NCBI GenBank assembly: GCA_964399265.1
Contig: CAYNQF010000008.1
Span: forward strand, 1-52,951
Direction: 5' to 3'
Length of the DNA: 52,951 bases
Source of the DNA: WJLY01 sp964399265
GTDB lineage: Bacteria > Joyebacterota > Joyebacteria > Joyebacterales > Joyebacteraceae
Shown: positions 43,294 through 51,902 of the stretch, piece by piece
Layout: each line of letters opens with the position of its first letter
Position numbering within the stretch: the stretch's first letter is position 1
Translations under genes and position numbers: made by a program
Notes under the pieces: model-generated
What the model was told of the DNA's origin: nothing
What the model saw: the letters and a program-made list of their open reading frames with translations, nothing else
Database searches by the model: none

Positions 43294-44649
43294 TCAGATG
43301 CCTCTCGAGGTTGGTCTCTTCGGGCGCTCGTCGGACCGGGCCGAGCGTCCCGGGCGAACGGCGGCCACCGCGGGGTACACGAGATACTCGCGGGCCACCC
43401 TGAGGATGTCGTCTCGCGAGACGCGGTTCACCTGTTCCAGGTAGGTGTCGAGCGCGTCGACCCGTCCGGTCGACAGATAGTCGAGACTGAGCCTCAGCGC
43501 TCGCGTCAGGTTGGTCTGACTACGCACCGCAACACTTCCGCTGACCATGTTCCTCGCCGCCCGGAGTTCTTTCTCCGAGACGGGCTCCGAACGCAGCGTC
43601 TCCACCTCGTCCAGGATCACGTCCAGCGCGGCGTCGACGTCGGGCGTGGCGGCGGTGACCACGATGGCGGACACGTCCTGCGCGCAGAAGCAGAACGCGT
43701 CCACGCTGCCGGCGAGGTCCGCGCCCTCGCTGCCGAGCGCCACGTTCAGCCTGGAGGTGGCGTTGCCTCCGAGGATGGAAGTGAGCACACGAAGGGAAGC
43801 ATAGTCCTTGTGGGGCGCCGACGGCGTGAGGAAGCCCAGCGAGAGACGCGACCGCTCAACGTCCATGAAGAGTTCGTCGGACCCAAGCTCCTCGCCCAGT
43901 TTGACCTCGGGGATGTCGGACCTGGCCGACCGCCCTCCGGGATAGTCCTTGAGCAATCGCCCGAGCGAGTCGATCGCCTTCTTCTCTGAGAAGTCGCCCA
44001 CGATCGAGATCACGGTGCTCTCGCCCCGGTAGTGCGAGGCGTAGAACTTCTTGACGTGCTCGCGGTCGATGCGCTCCACGGTCTTCGCGGTGCCGGCCAC
44101 CGGTCTGCCGTACGGGTGCCCCTCGAACAGTTGTTCGTAGAGCTGTTGGTAGTTGCGGGTGGTCGAATCATCGCTGCCCGCGTCGATGCCGTCCAGTATC
44201 CTCTCCTGCACGCGCAGCAGCCTCGTCTCGTCGAACGCGGGCCGCGAGAGGACCTCCGCCGCCAGCTCAAGCGCGACGTCAAGGTTCTCGTCGATGCACG
44301 CGACGTGGAACCCGGCGAAGTCGACGGTCGCGAACGTCCTCACGACGATTCCGTGGGCGTCGGCCAGCTCGGCAAGCTCGTTCAGGTCCATGTCCTCGGT
44401 GCCTTCGATGAGCATCTCGCTCGTGAGATTGGCGAGACCCGCGAGCTTCGGAGGGTCGTACTTGGAGCCCGCCTCGACCGCCACCGCGATGGCGACCACG
44501 CGGTTCCACGGCGCCGGCTTGGTGATGACAGTGACCCCGTTCGACAGGCGGCTCTTGTGCGCCTCCGACGCGTAGCACGTGGTCGCGAGCGCCGCGATCA
44601 CGGCCAGGGCGACGAGGGCCACCATCAGTCTCGTGTGGGGTCGAAACAT
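43294..44649 (-). CDS. M16 peptidase homologue lacking the HXXEH zinc motif (second of pair)
   Basis: This exported 451-residue protein has the two-lobed M16B (processing-peptidase) fold: RLSNGVTVITKP at the start of the mature part, the R-x-Y-x-L-like EQLFEGHPYGRP segment near residue 160 and a C-terminal half with a glycine-rich GGNATSRL. At the place of HFLEH it reads NLTSE (74-78), so zinc cannot bind. The family often works as pairs with one inactive member, but its partner directly upstream also lacks the motif. The ATG follows GGAGGAAG; 43 bases separate the two genes. Confidence 0.88.
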   Translation of the reverse strand: MFRPHTRLMVALVALAVIAALATTCYASEAHKSRLSNGVTVITKPAPWNRVVAIAVAVEAGSKYDPPKLAGLANLTSEMLIEGTEDMDLNELAELADAHGIVVRTFATVDFAGFHVACIDENLDVALELAAEVLSRPAFDETRLLRVQERILDGIDAGSDDSTTRNYQQLYEQLFEGHPYGRPVAGTAKTVERIDREHVKKFYASHYRGESTVISIVGDFSEKKAIDSLGRLLKDYPGGRSARSDIPEVKLGEELGSDELFMDVERSRLSLGFLTPSAPHKDYASLRVLTSILGGNATSRLNVALGSEGADLAGSVDAFCFCAQDVSAIVVTAATPDVDAALDVILDEVETLRSEPVSEKELRAARNMVSGSVAVRSQTNLTRALRLSLDYLSTGRVDALDTYLEQVNRVSRDDILRVAREYLVYPAVAAVRPGRSARSDERPKRPTSRGI

Positions 44650-44692
44650 CTTTCTTCCTCCGCGGACAGCCTGACCGTTCGCGCTCCGGACG

Positions 44693-46012
44693 TTACTCGT
44701 TCGCCCACTCCGGGATGATGAGAGACGTGGCGTAGCGGTCGCCGGACAAGTACCTCTGCGCGGCCTCCTGGATGTCGTCGGCGGTCACGTCGTCGATGCT
44801 CTGCAGGTACTCCCTGGGAAGATCCGGCCAGCCGAGGAACGTCCAGTACGCATCGTAGAAGGCCTGTCCCTCCGCCGTCTCCGTGAGGAAGTAGATCTGC
44901 GTCTTCCAGTACATCTTCGCCTTCTCGAGTTCGCCATCGGACACTCCGTCGCCGGCCAGCCTGCTGAACGTCTCGAGGACCGCCTGCTCGGCGGCCTTCG
45001 CGTTGTCCGGCTTCACCTCCATCCACACAAAGAGAGGGCTCGGCTGGCGCAACGTGTACCACCCGGCGTCGACGGCGCTCACGAGGCGGTCATTCTCTAC
45101 CAGAGTGCGCTCGAGCCTGGCGCTCCTTCCTCCGGTGAGGACCATCAGGAGCACGTCCATGGTTATGGCGTCGGGATCGCGGATAGAGGGCGCGGGGAAG
45201 CACATGACCTGATAGCCGGTCCTCACGTCGCCTCTCTCCACGGTGCTGATCGGCGAGGAGGGCCACTCAACCGGAGCGGCCGCGGGCTTCGCCTCGTCGC
45301 CTCGCTTCATCTCGGAGAATCTCTCCTCCAGGACCTCCACCGCCTTGGTGGGATCGATGTCTCCCGCCACGGATACGAGCAGGTTCGAGCCGACGTACCG
45401 CTCTTCGTACCTCTTCCTGATGTCGTGCAAGGTAGTGGCTTCGACCGATTCTATCGTCCCCTGAACGGGTCGCCCGTAGGGATGGTCGCCCAGGAGTTCC
45501 GAGACACACTTGAGGTGCGCCTGTTCCATAGGTCGGCGCTCTATAGACCTGATGTCTTCAATGGTCTTCTCCTTGACGTCGACCAGGTACGAGCTGTCCA
45601 GAAGGGCCGCCTCGAGGCCGTCGGCCAGAAGCTCCACGAGGACGCCGAACTGCCGGCTCGGCGCCACGGTGGCGTACTCGACGAAGTCCTGTCTGGCGTT
45701 CGTCGCGGTGGTCCCCCCCAGCTCTTCGATCGACTGCCGGATATACCCGGGCTCACGCCCGGGGATGCTGTGCAGGACCATCTGGGACAACAGGTAGGCG
45801 GAACCGGCCTCGGAGGGAGTTTCGTAGAGCGAACCGTCGGCAATCCACGCCTGCACGGCGACAACGCTGCTGGCGCGATTCTCGCGCACGAGCAGCCTCA
45901 CGCCGTTCGGCAGGGTCCTGGATATCTGGGTAGGCCGTTCCTCCCGGCCGCAGCCGGCCACCGCCAGCACCGCCGCGCACACGAGGACCGTCCGTACAAG
46001 GAGAGATCTCAT
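44693..46012 (-). CDS. M16 peptidase homologue lacking the HXXEH zinc motif (first of pair), lipoprotein
   Basis: This 439-residue protein starts at ATG 46012 with a lipoprotein signal (lipobox VAGC, C21); the frame continues to 46045, but GAGGTGG fits the chosen start. The mature part begins TLPNGVRLLVREN and keeps M16 features such as LLGDHPYGRPVQG and a C-terminal LTGGRSARLERTLV. The position of HXXEH reads YLLSQ (73-77) in GSAYLLSQMVL. Both members of the pair are therefore probably non-catalytic, or use another chemistry. A promoter lies about 80 bases upstream. Confidence 0.88.
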   Translation of the reverse strand: MRSLLVRTVLVCAAVLAVAGCGREERPTQISRTLPNGVRLLVRENRASSVVAVQAWIADGSLYETPSEAGSAYLLSQMVLHSIPGREPGYIRQSIEELGGTTATNARQDFVEYATVAPSRQFGVLVELLADGLEAALLDSSYLVDVKEKTIEDIRSIERRPMEQAHLKCVSELLGDHPYGRPVQGTIESVEATTLHDIRKRYEERYVGSNLLVSVAGDIDPTKAVEVLEERFSEMKRGDEAKPAAAPVEWPSSPISTVERGDVRTGYQVMCFPAPSIRDPDAITMDVLLMVLTGGRSARLERTLVENDRLVSAVDAGWYTLRQPSPLFVWMEVKPDNAKAAEQAVLETFSRLAGDGVSDGELEKAKMYWKTQIYFLTETAEGQAFYDAYWTFLGWPDLPREYLQSIDDVTADDIQEAAQRYLSGDRYATSLIIPEWANE

Positions 46013-46089
46013 CGCCACCTCTCGTGCGAGCCGCCCCACAATCATTGGACAGCAGATGAGACCACCCCGTTAAAGGGGGGCCATCCCGG

Positions 46090-46119
46090 ATACTAGGGAA
46101 GAGTGGAAAGCCCAGTCAA
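46090..46119 (-). promoter_or_regulatory. Promoter of the M16-amidase-tsaD-priA unit
   Basis: TTGACT (46114-46119), N18, TAGTAT (46090-46095) on the minus strand, five and four of six matches, about 80 bases before the first M16 gene. The leader holds a small CCCC-TTTAA-type hairpin at about 46066-46080. Confidence 0.6.
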
Positions 46120-46145
46120 GGCGTTTCCGCAACCATTAACGAGCA

Positions 46146-46173
46146 CCCGCCACCTCCCGGGGGAAGTGGCGGG
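46146..46173 (-). terminator. Hairpin downstream of the sigma gene
   Basis: CCCGCCAC (46146-46153) pairs with GTGGCGGG (46166-46173), with further C-G pairing inside. On the minus strand it is followed by a TGCTCGTTAATGG stretch, moderately T-rich. It probably ends the htrA-sigma transcript before the M16 promoter. Confidence 0.5.
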
Positions 46174-46204
46174 CCTCCACGTCTGACTCCATGTCGATGA
46201 CCGC

Positions 46205-46228
46205 GGGCGGGGCCCGTGTGCCCCGCCC
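46205..46228 (-). terminator. GC hairpin immediately after the sigma stop codon
   Basis: GGGCGGGGC (46205-46213) pairs perfectly with GCCCCGCCC (46220-46228) around a 6-base loop, 8 bases after the sigma stop. There is no T-tract, so it may protect the mRNA end or act together with the second hairpin at 46146-46173. Confidence 0.45.
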
Positions 46229-46235
46229 CGGCCGT

Positions 46236-47090
46236 CTAGTTCAGATATACCCGGAGCTCGTCCAGACCGGGAGTCTGCCGGAGCTTCGTCAGGGCCTCTT
46301 CCTTGATCTGCCTGATGCGCTCGCGGGTCAGCCCCATCATCTGGCCGATCTCCTCCAGCGTGTGCTTCTCGCAGCCGCCGAGGCCGAAGTAGTTCTTGAT
46401 GATGTTGCTCTCACGCTCGGTGAGAGTGTCGAGCACGAGATCCACCTCGCGGCCCAGCGACTCGTAGTGCAGATCGACCAACGCCGGGTCGTCGGACGGG
46501 TCCGCGACCAGGTCGCCCAGGTCGACCTCCTCGCCCGAGGCCACGGGAGCGTCGAGTGAAAGGCTCGTCACCGAGAGCTTCTTGAGCTCCTCGATGTCGT
46601 TGACCTTCATCTTCATGGCACCCGCGATCTCCTTGTCGGAGGGCTCGCGTCCGTTCTCCTGCCTCAGGCGCTCGATCGTCCTCCACATCCGTCTTATGGC
46701 GCCGGCCTTGTTGAGCGGAAGACGCATTGCACCGCTCTGCTCCGCCATCCCCTTGAGGATCGCATGACGGATCCACCAGACCGCGTACGTGATGAACTTC
46801 CGACCGCGGGTGGAGTCGAAGCGCTTGGCAGCCTCGAGCAGACCCACGTTGCCCTGGTTGATCACGTCCATGATCGGCGTGCCGGTCTTGCGGGCGTAGA
46901 CCTTGGCCACGCTCACGACAAACCTGAGGTTCGCCTGAACGAGTTCGTCTCTCGCCTTCCTGTCACCTCTCAAGATGCGCGTGCCTATCTCCTGTTCCTC
47001 TTCTCTGGTGAGGAGCGGAGTCCTGGCAATCTCCTGGAGGTAAGCCTCCAGGCTCCTGTCTTCTTCGGCCGCGCTTCCGTAATACGACAT
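46236..47090 (-). CDS. RpoD/SigA-like RNA polymerase sigma factor without region 1.1
   Basis: This 284-residue sigma-70 protein has region 1.2 (SLEAYLQEIARTPLLT), region 2 with the -10-binding RFDSTRGRKFITYAVWWIRHAI, region 3 (REPSDKEIAGAM) and region 4 with the -35-binding helix LTRERIRQIKEEAL. The whole region 1.1 and the non-conserved insert are absent, so it is shorter than E. coli RpoD and closer in form to SigA- or RpoS-type group 2 sigmas. It may be the main sigma factor, given the TTGACA/TATAAT-like promoters seen here. It follows htrA by 49 bases. Confidence 0.93.
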   Translation of the reverse strand: MSYYGSAAEEDRSLEAYLQEIARTPLLTREEEQEIGTRILRGDRKARDELVQANLRFVVSVAKVYARKTGTPIMDVINQGNVGLLEAAKRFDSTRGRKFITYAVWWIRHAILKGMAEQSGAMRLPLNKAGAIRRMWRTIERLRQENGREPSDKEIAGAMKMKVNDIEELKKLSVTSLSLDAPVASGEEVDLGDLVADPSDDPALVDLHYESLGREVDLVLDTLTERESNIIKNYFGLGGCEKHTLEEIGQMMGLTRERIRQIKEEALTKLRQTPGLDELRVYLN

Positions 47091-47139
47091 TCTTTCACCA
47101 CCCCTGGGGGACGTTCCTGGTCCACCCTTCGAATCGCCG

Positions 47140-48630
47140 CTATTCCTTGTCGGGCTTGATGGCCACGAAGTACGTGTAAGCGCCCCGCTGCACCATCACG
47201 GCGATCGCTTTGTCACTGCCTTCGAGCTTCTTCATGGCGGACGTGTAGTCGGACATGTTCGAGATCGCGGTGTTGTTGACCTTCACGATCACGTCGCCCA
47301 CCTGAAGCCCGCTGTCGGCGCCGGGACCGCTCTCGAGGTCGACCACTACGACGCCCTCGCTCGCCTGCACGTCCAGCTGCTGAGCCGCCGGGTCGCCGAG
47401 ACCCACCACGTGTATCCCGTACCAGTTCTCGCTCTGCGGCACGGGCTCCTCGGCCTGCGCCACGGCCTGCTCGGGACGCTCTGACAGCCTCGCGGTGAGC
47501 GTCTTGCTGGAGCCGTCGCGGATGATCTTGACCTCGACGCTCTCGTCCGGGCCGAAACCAGCCACCACGCGCCTGAACTGAGGCACGTCGACTATCTCGA
47601 CACCGCCGAACTCCGTCACCACGTCGCCGGCCTTGAGCCCCGCCTTGGCCGCCGGTGTGCCGTCCTCGACGTTCGCGATGATCACACCGTTGGTGTTCTT
47701 GAGGTCTTTGGCCTCCGCGAGGTCACGTGTGATCTCCTGGGGAACGACACCCAGATAGCCGCGCACTACCTTGCCCTCTTCCATCAGGGCCTGCGCGACC
47801 TCCTTCGCCAGGTTGATCGGGATCGCGAACCCGATGCCGTTGGCGGCCGTGTTGGTCGCCGAGTTGACACCAATCACCTCGGCGTCGATGTTGACGAGCG
47901 GACCTCCGCTGTTCCCGAAGTTGATCGAGGCGTCCGTCTGGATGAAGTCCTGGTAGAGCGGTGCGCCTCCGCGGATGTTCAGGTCCGTCCGGCCCTTGGC
48001 GCTGATGACGCCCACCGTGACCGTGCTCTCGAGTTCGAGGGGGTTACCGATCGCGATCGCCCAGTCGCCGACACGCATCCTGTCGGAGTCGCCGAGCTTC
48101 ACGGTCGGGAGGTTGGCCCCTTCGATCTTGATCACAGCAACGTCGGTACTCGGATCGCGCCCCACGACCTCGGCACTGAACTCCCTGCCGTCCGTCAGCG
48201 TTACCTCGATCTCGTCGGCCCCGTCCACGACGTGGTTGTTCGTCAGGATGTAGCCGTCCGCGTCAAATATGAAGCCCGACGCAGACCCTGGAACCTCGTA
48301 CTCACGAGACCCGTTGTCTTCGCCGAACCTCTCCCTGTACTGCCTGTCACCGAAGAACTCCCGGAACATCTCCCGGAACGGGTCAGCACCCTGCGTGACC
48401 GTCCGCTTCGTGTCGACCGTGACTACAGCAGGTATGACCGCGTCCGCCACCGATACGAACGGGCTCTCCGTGAACTTGACGTTCCCGCTCTCGGTGACGT
48501 ATGCCCCCCCGCCCTCCTGTGCGTTGGACGGAGGTGTCAGCCCGTAGTTGGCGGATATCATGACTCCAACGATCAGGCCCACAATGAGGAGCGCCGCTCC
48601 TCCGAATAGCATCCCGCCTGTGCGGTTCAT
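47140..48630 (-). CDS. HtrA/DegP-type periplasmic serine protease (Do family)
   Basis: This 496-residue protein has an N-terminal membrane anchor or signal (about residues 7-27), a trypsin-like domain with catalytic triad H133 (TNNHVVDG), D163 (STDVAVIK) and S241 (GNSGGPL), and two PDZ domains (about 285-385 and 405-495). It degrades or refolds damaged envelope proteins. The ATG at 48630 is preferred over the longer frame because the anchor begins there. It lies directly upstream of the sigma gene, which is an uncommon pairing for a primary-type sigma. Confidence 0.95.
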   Translation of the reverse strand: MNRTGGMLFGGAALLIVGLIVGVMISANYGLTPPSNAQEGGGAYVTESGNVKFTESPFVSVADAVIPAVVTVDTKRTVTQGADPFREMFREFFGDRQYRERFGEDNGSREYEVPGSASGFIFDADGYILTNNHVVDGADEIEVTLTDGREFSAEVVGRDPSTDVAVIKIEGANLPTVKLGDSDRMRVGDWAIAIGNPLELESTVTVGVISAKGRTDLNIRGGAPLYQDFIQTDASINFGNSGGPLVNIDAEVIGVNSATNTAANGIGFAIPINLAKEVAQALMEEGKVVRGYLGVVPQEITRDLAEAKDLKNTNGVIIANVEDGTPAAKAGLKAGDVVTEFGGVEIVDVPQFRRVVAGFGPDESVEVKIIRDGSSKTLTARLSERPEQAVAQAEEPVPQSENWYGIHVVGLGDPAAQQLDVQASEGVVVVDLESGPGADSGLQVGDVIVKVNNTAISNMSDYTSAMKKLEGSDKAIAVMVQRGAYTYFVAIKPDKE

Positions 48631-48715
48631 GTCTTCCACTCCCTTCGACTCACCCTCCAGATTCACGGCCCATCCGGGTGTTTCCCACACCGGCGTCCGC
48701 GTCGGGTCGAGCCGC

Positions 48716-49039
48716 CTACTCCTGCGGTCCAGCCTTCGCCCGCTCCGCCTTGGCCTTCTCGATCTCCTCCTCCAGCCTGGCGATGTCGAGCCTCATCTTC
48801 TGGATCGCCTCCACCGCGGCATGGATCGTCTCATCGTTCGGCAGTTCTTCCTTCCTGCCGTTCTCTATGAGGTCGAACGTTCTGCCGCCGATCTCACTCA
48901 TCGTTCTGGCTATCTGCCTGTTCACGCGCAGGATCTCTATTTTGGCCCGGCTGATCTGCGTCAGCTCTTCGGCCTTGTCCGATGCGTACACGTACCCATC
49001 GACTATCGCATTCTTGACTTCATCCCAAAGGCTCGCCAC
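48716..49039 (-). CDS. Small coiled-coil protein, unknown function
   Basis: I do not recognise this 107-residue protein. It has no signal peptide or membrane segment and is mostly helical: a first helix (residues about 20-65) with KAEELTQISRAKIEILRVNR and a second, charged coiled coil (about 72-105) rich in Glu and Lys. The layout (helix, GGRTF turn, helix) suggests an oligomeric cytoplasmic scaffold. The start ATG has GGAGGTG upstream. It is the first gene of the htrA-sigma unit and has its own strong promoter. Confidence 0.75.
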   Translation of the reverse strand: MASLWDEVKNAIVDGYVYASDKAEELTQISRAKIEILRVNRQIARTMSEIGGRTFDLIENGRKEELPNDETIHAAVEAIQKMRLDIARLEEEIEKAKAERAKAGPQE

Positions 49040-49419
49040 GCTTCACACCTCCATGTCCGGGGGTTTACACTTGCCCACGAAGGCTCCTTAAACCTATACT
49101 CCGAGCGAGCGGCAACTTAGCCCGCCGACCACCATTCATCCCTCTGCGAGGTATTGTCTCGGGGGGGTCGGCGCGATCACCCGGACTCGAGCCGCTTCTG
49201 CAGAGCCTAAATAATGAGATGCAACTATATGGACACAGTTGCCCACGGTCAAGCTGATTCGGATTGCTGATTTCTCCTTCAGCTGAACAGACGATCCATG
49301 CCTGTGTCAGCCTAATCACTTACCATACAACATCTTAGGCCAGTCACGCCCTCGTTCCGGATTCCGGCCTGTAGACCGGCCCCAAACGGCCCGCGAGGCC
49401 TCGGAGTGAACCGTCACTC
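49040..49419. other. Divergent intergenic region, locally AT-richer
   Basis: These 380 bases separate the minus-strand coiled-coil gene from plus-strand lpxH. The part from about 49190 to 49345 is clearly less GC-rich than its surroundings and holds the minus-strand promoter at 49224-49252. AGCTGA and TCAGCT form an inverted repeat near 49251-49283. I see no clear plus-strand promoter for lpxH and no convincing gene. Confidence 0.6.
49224..49252 (-). promoter_or_regulatory. Promoter of the coiled-coil/htrA/sigma unit
   Basis: TTGACC (49247-49252), N17, TATAGT (49224-49229) on the minus strand, five of six in each hexamer with ideal spacing. It leaves a leader of about 180 bases before the coiled-coil gene. 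Confidence 0.65.
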
Positions 49420-50202
49420 ATGACAGGGTCTGAACGCAGCCTCACGAACACTTCGACGCGCGAATTGCCCGTGTACTTCATCGCGGACTCGCATCTTGGA
49501 GCGGAATCTCCCGCCGAAGAGGCCGTCAAGGAGGCCGAACTCAGGGCGTTCCTCGGGTGGCTGCGCGGTCGCAGCTCACATCTCTATCTCGTGGGAGACG
49601 TGTTCGATTTCTGGTTCGAGTACCCCTACCCCACGCGGCGAAGGCACCCGGAGGTCCTGGATGGCCTGGCGGCTCTCTCCGCCGCCGGCGTCCGTGTTGA
49701 CTTCCTGGGCGGCAACCACGACTACTGGGCGGGCCCCTCGTTCGAGGCAGTCACTGGCGCGACGGTGCACCGGGGCCCCATCGACCGAACGCACTTCGGG
49801 AAGAAACTCTTCATCGCCCACGGCGATGGTCTCCCGAGGGGGGACCTGGGCTATCGTGCGCTCAAGGCCGTGCTGCGCAACCCGGTTGCGATAGGCTGCT
49901 TCGCCCTCGTGCCACCCCGCGCCGGGGCAGCGGTGGCGAGGTGGGCGTCCGGCCTGTCTGTCGTGACTGACGACAGGATCGATCACGCCGTGCCACCCAT
50001 GCTCGAGTTCATGGATGCCAAGCTACGACAGGGCTACGACGCCGTGGTGGTCGGCCACGTGCACAGGCAGATCGTCCGCACGACAGACCACGGGACGGTG
50101 GTCGTCATTGGAGACTGGATGTCGTCGCGAAGCGTCGTCGAACTCGGCCCGAACGGGTTCCGCGCTCTGGCCTGGCGAGACGGCACCCTCACCGAACCGT
50201 AG
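49420..50202 (+). CDS. lpxH: UDP-2,3-diacylglucosamine diphosphatase LpxH
   Basis: LpxH hydrolyses UDP-2,3-diacylglucosamine to lipid X in lipid A synthesis, at the inner membrane. This 260-residue calcineurin-like phosphoesterase has the metal-site motifs FIADSHLG (D23, H25), GDVFDFW, GGNHDYW and HGDGLPRGD, and a late GHVHRQ. The GDVFDFW signature is typical of LpxH. It is the only plus-strand housekeeping gene here and supports a lipid-A-bearing outer membrane. The start at ATG 49420 has no strong ribosome site (GGAGTG about 13 bases upstream), so the true start could be slightly downstream. Confidence 0.9.
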   Translation: MTGSERSLTNTSTRELPVYFIADSHLGAESPAEEAVKEAELRAFLGWLRGRSSHLYLVGDVFDFWFEYPYPTRRRHPEVLDGLAALSAAGVRVDFLGGNHDYWAGPSFEAVTGATVHRGPIDRTHFGKKLFIAHGDGLPRGDLGYRALKAVLRNPVAIGCFALVPPRAGAAVARWASGLSVVTDDRIDHAVPPMLEFMDAKLRQGYDAVVVGHVHRQIVRTTDHGTVVVIGDWMSSRSVVELGPNGFRALAWRDGTLTEP

Positions 50203-50264
50203 GCGGCGTCCTCCGGCACGCTGCCGGCCCGCGTCGCGGCGACCGGGAACATGTGGGCGCGCTG

Positions 50265-50364
50265 NNNNNNNNNNNNNNNNNNNNNNNNNNNNNNNNNNNN
50301 NNNNNNNNNNNNNNNNNNNNNNNNNNNNNNNNNNNNNNNNNNNNNNNNNNNNNNNNNNNNNNNN
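50265..50364. other. Assembly gap (100 N)
   Basis: A run of exactly 100 N between lpxH and the terminator of the porV-like gene marks a second scaffold join. It is bounded on the right by an AGA-triplet repeat, which may have broken the assembly. Confidence 0.98.
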
Positions 50365-50380
50365 AGAAGAAGAAGAAGAA

Positions 50381-50415
50381 GAGACCGCCGGGAGGAGTGA
50401 GTCCCCGGCGGTCTC
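50381..50415 (-). terminator. Intrinsic terminator of the PorV-like gene
   Basis: GAGACCGCCGGG (50381-50392) pairs perfectly with CCCGGCGGTCTC (50404-50415). On the minus strand the stem is followed by repeated TTC triplets, giving a pyrimidine-rich tail. It lies about 70 bases after the stop of the porV-like gene. Confidence 0.75.
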
Positions 50416-50483
50416 TGATGTCATAGCGCATTCCGTCACTCGGCCTGCCGACCGGCCCGGCGGTCCCGGCCGGGGAGACCCCG

Positions 50484-51395
50484 CTAGAGAGCGAAGCCGA
50501 GCGACATGCGGTGGGTGTCCCCGAGATCCGAGTAGAACGGAACGTAGGCATAGTCGAGCCTGAAGTCGCCCACTTTGGCGCCGAGACCGACCGATACGTT
50601 CTGGTTGTCCCAGCCCGTGCGGTATCCGAACCTGAGCGCGAGCATGTGAGAGTACTCGAACTCAGCGCCCACGTGGTACTTGGTGTCGCCGTCGTTCGGA
50701 ACGATCGCATCGCCGGTGATCAGGAGCTGGCCTCTGAGAGCATCGACCGGGACATCGAGCGCCGCCCCCACCTTGTACGTGAGGGGCAGACTGAACTCGT
50801 CCTCTATGAACTTCATGTTCGGGCCGATGTTCTGCACCGCCGCGCCTGCCGACAGGCCCGGCACGGCCGGTATGCTGTACCTGGCACCCAGGTCGACAGC
50901 GAACCCGGTGGCCGTCTCGTCATCTATCTTCTCGAAGAGATACTTGGCGCCGGCGCCGACGTCGAGGTACTCGGTCAGCTTGCGCGCGTAGGTGCCGGTG
51001 AAGGCGAAGTCGAAGACCCCGAAGTGACCTATGGGATCGGCCGTGGGACCCTCGCGCCTCTCGAGGTCATCCACGTAGAGACCCACGATCGCCGCACCGA
51101 ACGCCTGGGTGCCGTCCGACTTGACTCCCCCGATGTACTCGTAGCGGATCCCCTCGAACCACTCGCTGTGCATGAGCAGCACGTCGATGTTCTCGACCCC
51201 GACCGTACCCGCTGGGTTCCAGTAGATGGAGGATGCGTCGCCACTGACGGCCGTGTATGCGTCGCCGAGGCCGATGGCCCTGGCGCCCGCGCCGAGCTTC
51301 AGAAATGTGAGACCGGAGGAGCCGTCCTCCGCAAGCGCCGCGGCCGGCAGCAGAAGGAGGAGGGCGACACAGGTGACAGTGAACACGCGCTTCAT
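50484..51395 (-). CDS. PorV/PorQ-like outer-membrane beta-barrel protein
   Basis: This 303-residue protein has a signal peptide (1-22) and begins its mature part with FLKLGAGARAIGLGDAYTAV, followed by SSIYWNPAG, the hallmark opening of PorV/PorQ and UPF0164 family barrels related to FadL. The rest is a run of alternating beta strands ending in SLGFAL with a C-terminal hydrophobic residue. PorV acts as a shuttle for cargo of the type IX secretion system, which agrees with the FlgD-like sorting domain on the cytochrome at 34509-37154. The ATG at 51395 follows GGAGG. Confidence 0.88.
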   Translation of the reverse strand: MKRVFTVTCVALLLLLPAAALAEDGSSGLTFLKLGAGARAIGLGDAYTAVSGDASSIYWNPAGTVGVENIDVLLMHSEWFEGIRYEYIGGVKSDGTQAFGAAIVGLYVDDLERREGPTADPIGHFGVFDFAFTGTYARKLTEYLDVGAGAKYLFEKIDDETATGFAVDLGARYSIPAVPGLSAGAAVQNIGPNMKFIEDEFSLPLTYKVGAALDVPVDALRGQLLITGDAIVPNDGDTKYHVGAEFEYSHMLALRFGYRTGWDNQNVSVGLGAKVGDFRLDYAYVPFYSDLGDTHRMSLGFAL

Positions 51396-51521
51396 TAGGG
51401 ACCTCCAGAAAGTGGCAGGCGCCGAGCCTCCAGGCGCGTACACGCCGCAACGCGGCAGCCCGACCACCCGGAGGGGTGGTCCTCGCGACCGCGTACAGAG
51501 GGTCTGACGTTCTTGAATCTG

Positions 51522-51550
51522 AGTTTAATCAACGGAGAGTGGTGCTGCAA
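51522..51550 (-). promoter_or_regulatory. Candidate promoter of the PorV-like gene
   Basis: TTGCAG (51545-51550), N17, TAAACT (51522-51527) on the minus strand. The -35 is weak, but the arrangement is close to that proposed for the catabolic operon (TTGCCG-N17-TAAACT). Confidence 0.4.
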
Positions 51551-51873
51551 GGTGCATTATCGCTGCCTGCCGTGCCCGCGTTCGGCGGGTGCTGGGCAGG
51601 TGAAGCCCCGCCCCTTTTCGGGTCAACCCCCGCCCAGCCCACACCACGTTCCGGCCGAAACGCAAGCGCTCGACCCGATGACGTATCAAGGCGCGTGCCA
51701 CCATCGTGGTGCCTCGGACCTCGAGGCGCGGAGGCGCCGTAAGTCTGCTAGCTTCGTGATGTTCTGCCCAAGAGCGCGTTCCTCGACCCGCAGGCCGCAG
51801 CGCCGGGCACGACGGCTCTGTCAATGCCGTGTACAGGTGCCCTCAGGGAGCGCGGGCGACCCCACGCTCATGG

Positions 51874-51902
51874 TTGACGGCGCACGCGTTCGGTGGGATG
51901 AT
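51874..51902 (+). promoter_or_regulatory. Promoter of the tandem lipoprotein genes
   Basis: TTGACG (51874-51879), N17, GATGAT (51897-51902) on the plus strand, five and four of six matches. It lies about 45 bases upstream of the ATG at 51947 and excludes the earlier in-frame start at 51902. Confidence 0.55.

Noticed and set aside
43294..46012. Explaining the missing HXXEH motifs by frameshift near the zinc site
   Set aside because: Both reading frames run through the region without change of frame, and flanking conserved residues (G-x-A before, M-L or M-V-L after) align normally.
49065..49319. Minus-strand frame of 84 codons in the lpxH intergenic region
   Set aside because: It spans the strong promoter at 49224-49252, and its product has no domain-like pattern.
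50365..50380. AGA-triplet run beside the second gap as a microsatellite of biological interest
   Set aside because: It is short, lies at a scaffold end and serves as the pyrimidine-rich tail of the PorV-like gene's terminator.
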